DNA of 21,380 bases from a virus. A program made the translations under genes and the position numbers. This document shows, in pieces, positions 1 to 7,062 of the stretch. Location: positions 1 through 21,380 of the IMG/VR virus record IMGVR_UViG_3300031565_000449. One strand, 5' to 3'. Position 1 is the first letter of the stretch. Each line of letters begins with the position of its first letter. Below the pieces are notes generated by a model. That model had not been told where the DNA came from and searched no databases. It saw only the letters and a list, made by a program, of their open reading frames with translations.

Positions 1-1853
1 GCAATTGCATTCCCTGCGTTAATAGCTATATCTGTGGCCTCATCTTCAGACATTCCCGAAGCAACCAATTGGCTTCTAACATCCTCTACACTACCCGTAA
101 GGCTACTTGCATATGAAGATATACCCATACCAAAAGCTCCTGCTCTAGGGCCCTTTAATCCCAATGCTTTAGTTGTCTTTCCCCCCGCTTTAATTAAGGC
201 ATAAAGATTTGTTATCATTTGAGTGGAACCTTGTAATAAAGATCCTGCTGTCCAATTTGCAACCTCTTCTGTTACGTCTTTTGACCTTACTATTATGTCG
301 GATACCTCTTTTGGATTAAGTATGTCATTAACAAGTACATTTGTTTTTCCGTCAAATACTTGTCCATTTTTATCTACAATATATTCTTCTCCTTTGTATA
401 ATACAGGTTTTCCTTGCTGAAAGGTTCTTCTGCTTACGGGCGCTAACCCTTCCATATCTATATGATCAGCAGAATCTGAAAGCATTTCAGATAAACCTTT
501 TAATATTCCCTTTTTTTCGTAACCTTTTTGATACAATCTTTGATCAAAAAACTCAGGTATAGATGCAAAAAAATCCGCGGCAAAATTAGATATAGTGCTA
601 CCAACAACTTTCTCTATGGTCTTTAAACCAACGCTTGCTTCTTCTCCACCACCTTCTCTAACTGCATTGTAAAGCTCTCTTCTTACTTCTAAATCTCTAT
701 CTACTTCATATTTTTTATACTTAGGGAATAAATCTGCGACACCCTGCATCTCAATAGCTGTGTTCAAAAAAGACTCTTCTAGTCCTTTTCTTTGAGACTT
801 TAGTTCTTTTATTTCGTTTGGATCTGTAGCAAGAGCTAACGCAGAATCAATTCTTGATAAATCTACTGTAACATCATTTAAAAGAGAGGCTTTATAGCTC
901 TGTATTCTTTCGTACTGTTGCTTTTCTTTTTCATACTGATCGCCCTCATCACTTGTCATTAGTGTTTTGAAAAATCTATACCCCGCAGAATCCTTTCTTG
1001 TGTTGTTTTTTTTCCACTTTAAGTAATCTTCTTTGTTTACGTTGGCTGCTTGAAATATAGTTTCGTCAATTCCTCCCTCGTCCTGTTTTTCATCTTCTGT
1101 AAGCTGCGTTTCAGCTCGTTTTGAGTTTGTATAGCCAAAGCCTGTTTTTTGAAGTAATGGCTCATCTGTCTTTTTTTTGTAAAACTCAATTGCTTCGACC
1201 ACTTCTTCTGGAAGCTCTGATGCTTTTTTAAAAACAAACTCTCCATTTTTATCTTTAACTCTATATGACTTTTCTTTATTAGCCATCATTTCTTGTTGCC
1301 AAGGCGGAAGCTCTGCCATTAAATTAAGATTTTCTGCTATCCCCATAAGAGGGCTATCTTCATTAGCCTCAATGTATCCAACTGAGTTTAGAAGCTCTAA
1401 GTTTTTGTTTCCTACAATTAATTGATTTTGAACTTCTTCTGAGTTTGGATCAAAAGTATCCTCCTCTTCTACAAGAACATTTTCTTCAGGTTGGTTTTCT
1501 GATAGTGTAAGTGTTCCGTCATTTACTAAATTGTAAAAGTCGTTTCCATACTTTTTTAACAACTCCTCTTGTTTGTAAGTATTTCCAACAGGAGTGGTAA
1601 ATAAAGAGTTCTTATTTGCTAGTATTGGATTTAAAGAATCCGAAGAGCCAGGTTGTTCTTCCGTTTCTGTAGTAGATTCCGTAACTTCCACTTCCAAATC
1701 TGAATCTGAGGTGTCGCTTGGATTTTTTTTTTCATCTGAGCCAACTAAAACCAAAGTTCCGTCAGCAACCAAAGAATCAAACTGATCACCATACTTAGCT
1801 CTCAATTCATCTTCAGAATATGTATTTCCCGCAGGAGTTTTGTACTTATTCAT
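1..1853 (-). CDS. Giant internal virion protein, N-terminal 617 residues (runs off left edge)
   Basis: The reading frame is open from ATG at 1853 to the window edge; I translated it in full and found no stop. Residues 4-37 and 85-118 are two copies of one module (TPxGNTY, then EL, KYG, F, LV, DGTL), 19 of 34 positions identical, joined by a Ser/Glu/Thr-rich acidic linker. Lys/Glu-rich helical sequence follows, then a less polar stretch near residues 410-440 and a Gly/Ala/Thr-rich part near 535-590. Its start lies one base after the stop of the preceding gene (TAATATG), so translation is probably coupled. As third and largest gene after the 334-aa and 674-aa proteins it sits where T7 places gp16, the large ejected protein. 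That role is inferred from position and size. No enzymatic motif is visible in the part present; a lysozyme or protease domain could lie beyond the edge. Confidence 0.7.
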   Translation of the reverse strand, partial: MNKYKTPAGNTYSEDELRAKYGDQFDSLVADGTLVLVGSDEKKNPSDTSDSDLEVEVTESTTETEEQPGSSDSLNPILANKNSLFTTPVGNTYKQEELLKKYGNDFYNLVNDGTLTLSENQPEENVLVEEEDTFDPNSEEVQNQLIVGNKNLELLNSVGYIEANEDSPLMGIAENLNLMAELPPWQQEMMANKEKSYRVKDKNGEFVFKKASELPEEVVEAIEFYKKKTDEPLLQKTGFGYTNSKRAETQLTEDEKQDEGGIDETIFQAANVNKEDYLKWKKNNTRKDSAGYRFFKTLMTSDEGDQYEKEKQQYERIQSYKASLLNDVTVDLSRIDSALALATDPNEIKELKSQRKGLEESFLNTAIEMQGVADLFPKYKKYEVDRDLEVRRELYNAVREGGGEEASVGLKTIEKVVGSTISNFAADFFASIPEFFDQRLYQKGYEKKGILKGLSEMLSDSADHIDMEGLAPVSRRTFQQGKPVLYKGEEYIVDKNGQVFDGKTNVLVNDILNPKEVSDIIVRSKDVTEEVANWTAGSLLQGSTQMITNLYALIKAGGKTTKALGLKGPRAGAFGMGISSYASSLTGSVEDVRSQLVASGMSEDEATDIAINAGNAI

Positions 1854-1854
1854 A

Positions 1855-3879
1855 TTATTGATTCATTTTATTCAGAAACGACTGAACTCCTCCCTGAAGT
1901 ATCGAATCACCATCATCCGATGCGTTTCCAATATCCGAGATTGTTTCTTTTACTGTGATTCCTTCTGCGTCTATAGCGCTTATTATTAAATCGTTATCAC
2001 TAGCTGTAACATCAAATCCTTGAGGTAATGACAATCCCATTGCATCATAAGAACTTCCTATTGCAGCTTCTACACCGCCTACTAAAACTGACATATTTTG
2101 ACCTCCGTAAGAAGCTGTATCAGCTTTATCAAAAGCATTTGTTAATTGAGTACTTAAACTTGTTTTACTTCCACCAAGATTATATTCACCTGAAAGAGTT
2201 ACGTTTTTAGTTTGTTTGTATGTTCTTGTTCTAGCTCCTTCGCCTGGTTGAGATACGTCTTCAAATAGAGTGTTTCCTCGTTTTTTGAACTCGTCAAACC
2301 CTATATCTGCAGAAACACCACCCTTGTTAAAGTATTCGTAGTTGGCTTTCACAAAATCCTCACCACTACTTTGCTTAAACACATTTCTTCCTTGCCCATC
2401 TTGGACAACCTCACCAAACTCCACAGGTATGATTTGACCTCCTAAATTAAGATTTACAGCAGTAACTACTTCCTCTTCTGTAAAACCTCCTTTTCCATTA
2501 GGAACAGATACGGTTTGTGTTGTTTCGCTAATATCAGAATAACTTAAACCAGATATTCCTTGAAGCTCTTGAATCGCCAATTCCATATCTTGTTTCGTTG
2601 TTGCTCCCCTAAGGTTGTTAAGCGCAGCAATTGTTCTAGTTCCTTTATCAATATCACTTTGACTACCGCCTCTTTTTTGAGGGGTATTTTGATCAAACTC
2701 ACTTCTTTTAGTTCCTTTAGATATTTTTCTTTGAAGCGCGTCTGCATAGCTTTTACGCAAATAACCCTGAGCTGCGTTTATTTGGTCTTCATCCATTTCA
2801 GGAACAATGGCATTATTTTCATTTGCTGCTGCTACTCTGACGTATTTTTTAACATTAACGGATTTTTCCTCCATGTTTTCATCAAGAACAGTTATCTCAA
2901 TTGTTTCATTTTTATCTGCGTCACTCAGCATATCCCATTCGTTAAATGGCACATATTCTGTTGGTATACCATTATCTTTGCTAAGTATACTTGCGACTTG
3001 CTGTATTCCTGAAGAGTCAGCTGCTACAGCGTTATTAAGAATACTTGCTCGATCTGGGTTGTTTCTAAGATCAGTAATAACATTTCCAACCATTAGTCCT
3101 TCTGTTGCCATAACATCATATGTACTAGCTAAACCTTTTTTAGTAAAAGTCTCTGTTAAGCCACTAACATTAACTCTATCAGCACGACCATTCGCTTTGT
3201 GTTTTAAAGCAAGAACACTCATGTTGCTTTGACCTTTGATAGGAATTTTGTTTCCGTTTTCATCAACTTTTGGTCTATATGTGTGAGTTTTTGGATCTAC
3301 TTCCATTTGGAAAAAGTCTATTTGACCCATTCCCCTTTCACTAAAGTTTATGTCTATACCTGATAATGTTCCAATAGCTGTTTGAATTTTCTGCATTGCA
3401 GATTCTAACTCTCCTGAAGTTGGCTTCACAAACTCACCTGTCGTGGGATCTGTATACCCTTGAGCTCTTTTCTTTGTTAGCTCAAGCTCTTCGTCGTAAC
3501 TAGCTACGTTTTGAGCAAATATATCAAAGCTTTGTTTTCCGTTTTCAAAAAAGATTAAGTTTTCCTGAGGAGGAACTGATCCATTACGAACCAACCTCTC
3601 ATTAATAAGCATTTGATCTTTGTACTTCGCTAAACCTTCTAAAACCTTTGCCTGAGCAGTTTCATCGGAAGGCATGTTTTCGTAAACCTTCAGTTCAGCT
3701 TCTCGAATTTGTTTAGCGGTAGTTTGCTTTAATTCAAGGCGTTGCTTGTCAATATTGGCTTTCCAATCCTGAACACCTTTAATACCTTTGTCAATAGCCG
3801 CTAACTTGCCTTCTAAAGGATTTTTTCCTATAAAACCTGCGGTAACCGCAGCCATTGTTGATTGTAATGCGTTACTCAT
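1855..3879 (-). CDS. Probable internal virion (ejection) protein, 674 aa
   Basis: No enzyme motif or signal peptide is visible. Residues 1-100 are mostly charged helix with a short Ala/Gly-rich beginning (AAVTAGF); the middle and C-terminal parts are mixed, with Gly/Ser/Asn-rich beta-prone stretches, and the chain ends in a short helix (QSFLNKMNQ). It follows the Ala-rich 334-aa gene by 10 nt (AAATAAAAT leader) and is followed after one base by the giant gene. A small Ala-rich protein, a medium one and a giant one in this order, downstream of the tail hub, resembles the gp14-gp15-gp16 internal proteins of T7 and the cargo proteins reported for crAss-like phages. The function is inferred from context; an unassigned structural protein is the fallback call. 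Confidence 0.62.
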   Translation of the reverse strand: MSNALQSTMAAVTAGFIGKNPLEGKLAAIDKGIKGVQDWKANIDKQRLELKQTTAKQIREAELKVYENMPSDETAQAKVLEGLAKYKDQMLINERLVRNGSVPPQENLIFFENGKQSFDIFAQNVASYDEELELTKKRAQGYTDPTTGEFVKPTSGELESAMQKIQTAIGTLSGIDINFSERGMGQIDFFQMEVDPKTHTYRPKVDENGNKIPIKGQSNMSVLALKHKANGRADRVNVSGLTETFTKKGLASTYDVMATEGLMVGNVITDLRNNPDRASILNNAVAADSSGIQQVASILSKDNGIPTEYVPFNEWDMLSDADKNETIEITVLDENMEEKSVNVKKYVRVAAANENNAIVPEMDEDQINAAQGYLRKSYADALQRKISKGTKRSEFDQNTPQKRGGSQSDIDKGTRTIAALNNLRGATTKQDMELAIQELQGISGLSYSDISETTQTVSVPNGKGGFTEEEVVTAVNLNLGGQIIPVEFGEVVQDGQGRNVFKQSSGEDFVKANYEYFNKGGVSADIGFDEFKKRGNTLFEDVSQPGEGARTRTYKQTKNVTLSGEYNLGGSKTSLSTQLTNAFDKADTASYGGQNMSVLVGGVEAAIGSSYDAMGLSLPQGFDVTASDNDLIISAIDAEGITVKETISDIGNASDDGDSILQGGVQSFLNKMNQ

Positions 3880-3889
3880 ATTTTATTTG

Positions 3890-4894
3890 TTATTGAGTTC
3901 CATCAAATTTAAAGTTTTTAAAAAGCTCACCTAAATCCAATGGGTTATCTAACGTTCCAAAAAGATTAGCAAGGTTGTTTGGATCTGCTAATTGTTGGTC
4001 TCCGCCAACACTTCCTGTGTTTTGAAAGTTTACTAAGTTTTTAGCTTGCTGCCCTAGGTTTTTTAATGAATCTCCTAATCCCGCACCAATAATTTGAGGT
4101 TCTTGACCTGGAAGTTGAAAATTAAAAGAAGGTTGATCGGGAGTAACCCCTACAGGCAAAGCACCTACATCAGATCCCGCTGCTGAAGCAAGACCACTCG
4201 TTGTTCCTGATTTAGCTACTTGTCTTAAATCCTTATTAGAAAGAACACCGTCTCCAAGCATTTTTAAGGCATCTGTCTTACTTGCTGCCTCTCCAGATCC
4301 TACTAAAGAATCTACAGCCCTGCCTTCTGCGCCCCCAAACGCTCCAGCTGCTGCTGACAAAGCACTTACTCCTGCATCAATAAAAGCTCCCGTAGAGGCT
4401 GCGCTTAATTGATCTGCTTCAGATCTTTTTGCTTTTGCTTCTAATCCTGCTGCTGCTGCTCTATCATCCATCAGAGCTGCTATTCGAGCTGCATCTGTTT
4501 CATCTGCTTGAGCTCTTTTCATGTCAATATTAAGCTTTTGCATAGCCATCTTGTCTGCAATTGCACCTGTTCCCACATCTTGAACTTGCTTTACTTTTCC
4601 TGCAGTTGCCGCAACGCCTCTTTGGTCTCCTTCTTGAGCTGCCTCAAGTAATTGAGATCCCTGTACGTTTGCTAATTGAAGTTGCTTGTCGTAAATGTCA
4701 GTAGTAGCCCTTATTGCATCATAAAAGTTTTGTTCTAATCGAGCAACAGATTCTTGCTGTAATTGTTCTTGTTTTATTTCGAGACGACCTGCCTCACGGG
4801 CTGCAACTTTTGCTGCATCTCCCGCCAAAAAACCTTTAGCTGCCGAACCGCCTACCGCTACTGTTGCTGCTGCTATTGTTGTAAATGCTGCCAT
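3890..4894 (-). CDS. Ala-rich probable internal virion (ejection) protein, 334 aa
   Basis: The N-terminus (about residues 4-25, TTIAAATVAVGGSAAKGFLAG) is a hydrophobic Ala/Gly segment able to insert into or lie on a membrane. It is followed by a long Gln/Glu/Ala-rich helical region (about 30-165) with coiled-coil character, a second Ala/Gly segment near 170-190 (SALSAAAGAFGGAEG), and a Gly/Asn/Gln/Pro-rich, probably disordered C-terminal third. T7 gp14 and P22 gp7 are likewise Ala-rich ejected proteins with N-terminal hydrophobic helices, and the gene precedes two larger virion-type genes as gp14 does. The start ATG lies one base after the acetyltransferase stop (TAATATG). The ejection role is inference; the coding call is secure. 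Confidence 0.62.
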   Translation of the reverse strand: MAAFTTIAAATVAVGGSAAKGFLAGDAAKVAAREAGRLEIKQEQLQQESVARLEQNFYDAIRATTDIYDKQLQLANVQGSQLLEAAQEGDQRGVAATAGKVKQVQDVGTGAIADKMAMQKLNIDMKRAQADETDAARIAALMDDRAAAAGLEAKAKRSEADQLSAASTGAFIDAGVSALSAAAGAFGGAEGRAVDSLVGSGEAASKTDALKMLGDGVLSNKDLRQVAKSGTTSGLASAAGSDVGALPVGVTPDQPSFNFQLPGQEPQIIGAGLGDSLKNLGQQAKNLVNFQNTGSVGGDQQLADPNNLANLFGTLDNPLDLGELFKNFKFDGTQ

Positions 4895-4895
4895 A

Positions 4896-5306
4896 TTATA
4901 ATAATTTCATCATTTCTGCGTTATAAGCATCTGCTTTTATATATCCATTACCTTCATACACCTCTATTAAAGATTCGTGTTTTAGTAATGCATATCCATA
5001 TTTGCATCCACTTAACTTTAGCGTGTGACTTAGTGTTTGAACTAAATACGACAACGCTTTTTTTCTTTTCTTCCTGTTTTTGTATTCTATGTTGGATATA
5101 ATCCAATCGCACCAACCTACTTTTGAGTTAGTTACATACATAAAACCTGCGCAAACAGGTGTGTCTTTGTCGTAAACTATAAATCCGCCTTTGCCGTTAT
5201 CTGGAAGAAAATCTTGGGGGACGGGTGTCCATCTCCAATCTTTCCACCACTTTAGCAAAATGGTTTCATAATCTTTATTATTTAATTTTCTTATAGTAAA
5301 TTCCAT
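4896..5306 (-). CDS. GNAT-like N-acetyltransferase, 136 aa
   Basis: The length and layout fit a compact GNAT fold: an N-terminal strand and helix (IRKLNNKDYETIL), a Trp-rich loop (KWWKDWRW, residues 19-26), central strands (GGFIVYD, VCAGFMYVT), the core strand (VGWCDWIIS, 63-71), and a C-terminal motif B-like segment (ESLIEVYEGNGYIKA, 111-125) matching the YExxGF element of the family. The acetyl-CoA pyrophosphate loop, normally Q/R-xx-GxG/A, should follow the core strand, but here it reads NRKKRKKAL with no glycine. Similar small proteins sit among virion genes of other Bacteroidota and marine phages, as I recall. The substrate is unknown; a phage structural protein or host target is possible. 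The gene opens the segment leading to the internal virion proteins, and a promoter-like box lies six bases upstream of its ATG. Confidence 0.72.
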   Translation of the reverse strand: MEFTIRKLNNKDYETILLKWWKDWRWTPVPQDFLPDNGKGGFIVYDKDTPVCAGFMYVTNSKVGWCDWIISNIEYKNRKKRKKALSYLVQTLSHTLKLSGCKYGYALLKHESLIEVYEGNGYIKADAYNAEMMKLL

Positions 5307-5311
5307 TTGCG

Positions 5312-5319
5312 CAAAGATA
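5312..5319 (-). promoter_or_regulatory. Promoter -7-like box TATCTTTG before the acetyltransferase gene
   Basis: In the 20-nt gap upstream of the acetyltransferase, the minus strand reads TATCTTTGCGCAAATG, matching the Bacteroidota -7 consensus TAnnTTTG. The box ends five bases before the ATG, so a start point about seven bases downstream would fall on or beside the start codon, giving a nearly leaderless mRNA. TTTGCGCAAA (5306-5315) is a perfect 10-bp dyad overlapping the box. I see no clear -33 TTTG at normal spacing. Confidence 0.5.
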
Positions 5320-5326
5320 CAAAAAA

Positions 5327-6118
5327 CTAAGGATTACTTTTGAAGACTTCTGAATCGACAGTAAATAGTTCTACTGCGTCTGTATTATTGTTTGTTATCT
5401 TGAACTCCATAAAGTATCCAGTTGCACCATAAGATTCAGCAACAGGGTCTTTTAACGCTAATATATAAGCTTGAACAGGCACTTGTTGACCTGGTGTTAA
5501 TGCAGTTGGATTTACCACAATAGTCTTTCTGTCACTTGATATTTCAGTTATAGGCCCTATCTCTATGGGATCTGAAAAGTCATTTGGATTAGGTCCTACA
5601 AAATTACTATAATAAACATCGTCTCCAATTGAAATCATTGAAGTTACTTTTGAAGAAAACTCAATAGTTATTAGGTTTGGAGAAATGCCTGTTGAATTAA
5701 GGTTTCTACCGACACCCTGAGTTGATCTTAGGGATAGGTTTTTAGAACCTGTTATTCTTTTAATATACGCAAAGTAGCTACCTTCTTTTTCTACAAAATC
5801 AGTATTTGACATGAATCCTGCACCAAGATCTGTTGTCAAGTTAATATCCCATGAATCATCACTTTCAAGCTCAATGGTCTTGAAAACTTTTACAGTTGTA
5901 GGCTCTTGATTAAATACACCTGTAAGCGTAGATGGGTAGTTTACACCATAGTATTGATTTCTAACATCGCCTGTATTGTGTCTATAAAGATTACCACCCT
6001 TAAATGTATAAAGATACTGATTCATGGCCAATATAAAATCAGGGTAATAGCTGTAAAAAGAAGGCCACCCTTTTACAGATTCGCTGTATGTTAAAGTATA
6101 ATTAAGTTCTGCTGCCAT
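5327..6118 (-). CDS. Tail structural protein with hub-type GW-SF motif, 263 aa
   Basis: The N-terminal 90 residues carry the pattern YSESVKGWPSFYSYYPDF, then a YTFKGGNLYRHN segment, a YYGVNYPS turn and VKVFKTIELES. I recognise this series from the last part of large T7 gp12/P22 gp10-like tail hub proteins of marine and Bacteroidota podoviruses. Here it forms a free-standing small protein. The remainder is beta-rich, with DDVYYSNF and a conserved-looking TEISSDRKTIVV segment. No signal peptide or membrane segment is present. It follows the 307-aa adhesin-like gene by 10 nt and ends 20 nt before the acetyltransferase. Probable role: part of the tail tip or hub complex. The coding call is firm, the detailed role inferred. 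Confidence 0.65.
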   Translation of the reverse strand: MAAELNYTLTYSESVKGWPSFYSYYPDFILAMNQYLYTFKGGNLYRHNTGDVRNQYYGVNYPSTLTGVFNQEPTTVKVFKTIELESDDSWDINLTTDLGAGFMSNTDFVEKEGSYFAYIKRITGSKNLSLRSTQGVGRNLNSTGISPNLITIEFSSKVTSMISIGDDVYYSNFVGPNPNDFSDPIEIGPITEISSDRKTIVVNPTALTPGQQVPVQAYILALKDPVAESYGATGYFMEFKITNNNTDAVELFTVDSEVFKSNP

Positions 6119-6128
6119 ATGTTTTTTT

Positions 6129-7052
6129 TTAAGGGCCTACACAATTTTGTATACTGCTCACAACCCCTTGTGTTACTGTTATTACTTGATTGTTATCCAT
6201 TATATAGTTTTGATCAGTTGCTCTGCTTACTCCATCATGATCTAAAAAGACAGGATTGTTAACTATTGGATAGGGATTTGTTTCATTTATAAATCTACCA
6301 AAATACAAGGTAGTATTTGTGGCCTGACAAATATTACCTGCGCCTATACCCCTAGCTTCAAATGAAGGCAAAGCAGCAGGACATCGAACATTTATACCCC
6401 AAGCAGTATCGGCACAGGGGCCTAATACTTGAATAGTTACAAGACCTGGTAGTCTGTTGGGTTTAGGAACGATTAACAAGTTATCCTGACTTTGTCCACC
6501 TCTAACATCATCTCCGCTATTTATAGTTACTGATTGAGGCGTTGGGCTTCCAGGCAACCAACCTGTTCCATCAAACCCATCGAAAAAAGCATAGTTGCTT
6601 GTGTTCGGAGTGTTAGGAACGCATGTATTTGTGGGGCTTCCTAATATTGTAAATGCATCTGCAACTCCACTTGTGGATTGTATGTTTCCATCATCAGGAG
6701 ATGAAACTCTGTTGTAGAATACTCCGTCATAAAACACCCTAATCCCATCTGGTATACTAGCGGGATTAAAATATATTGAAATAGCTCCTGTATCATTTTC
6801 ATCTGTACCTGCGTTAAATTGTAATTGATAAAGCCCTGTTGCACCCGAAGGAGGACTTATTGTTCCTCCACAAGGTATACCACATTGCTCACAAATAAAC
6901 GAAGGTCCTAGTTCTCCATTTAATTGATACCTGTATGTATCATTGCTCTGATAGTATCCGTCTGCAGATTTTGTCAGTAAGTTGGCATCGTCATAAACAG
7001 CTGTTGCTGTTAAAAAATCTGATGAATCAATATATTTATTTAATAAACTCAT
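6129..7052 (-). CDS. Adhesin-like tail protein with two terminal repeat modules, 307 aa
   Basis: A beta-rich, Gly/Asn/Thr/Pro-rich and Cys-containing protein without membrane segments. Residues 18-57 (AVYDDANLLTKSADGYY, then YRYQLNGELG and a closing Cys) and 267-304 (VFLDHDGVSRATDQNY, then VITVTQGVV and a closing Cys) are two copies of one module: aromatic, Asp-containing turn, small residues, aromatic, a short strand, a Gly turn and a Cys. The same pattern recurs in the C-terminal part of the adjacent hub protein. Such modules are frequent in distal tail proteins of Bacteroidota phages as I recall, and suit binding to a surface polysaccharide or receptor, but no known binding site can be pointed to. 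It follows the hub gene by 10 nt (AAATTAAATT leader). Likely a tail fibre, tip or receptor-binding component. Confidence 0.6.
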   Translation of the reverse strand: MSLLNKYIDSSDFLTATAVYDDANLLTKSADGYYQSNDTYRYQLNGELGPSFICEQCGIPCGGTISPPSGATGLYQLQFNAGTDENDTGAISIYFNPASIPDGIRVFYDGVFYNRVSSPDDGNIQSTSGVADAFTILGSPTNTCVPNTPNTSNYAFFDGFDGTGWLPGSPTPQSVTINSGDDVRGGQSQDNLLIVPKPNRLPGLVTIQVLGPCADTAWGINVRCPAALPSFEARGIGAGNICQATNTTLYFGRFINETNPYPIVNNPVFLDHDGVSRATDQNYIMDNNQVITVTQGVVSSIQNCVGP

Positions 7053-7062
7053 AATTTAATTT

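Noticed and set aside
2560-3232. Open frames of 140-150 codons on the plus strand
   Set aside because: They lie wholly inside the 674-aa gene, read as Phe/Ser/Cys-rich antisense translations, and have no start signals. The same holds for shorter plus-strand frames elsewhere, such as 4763-5101.
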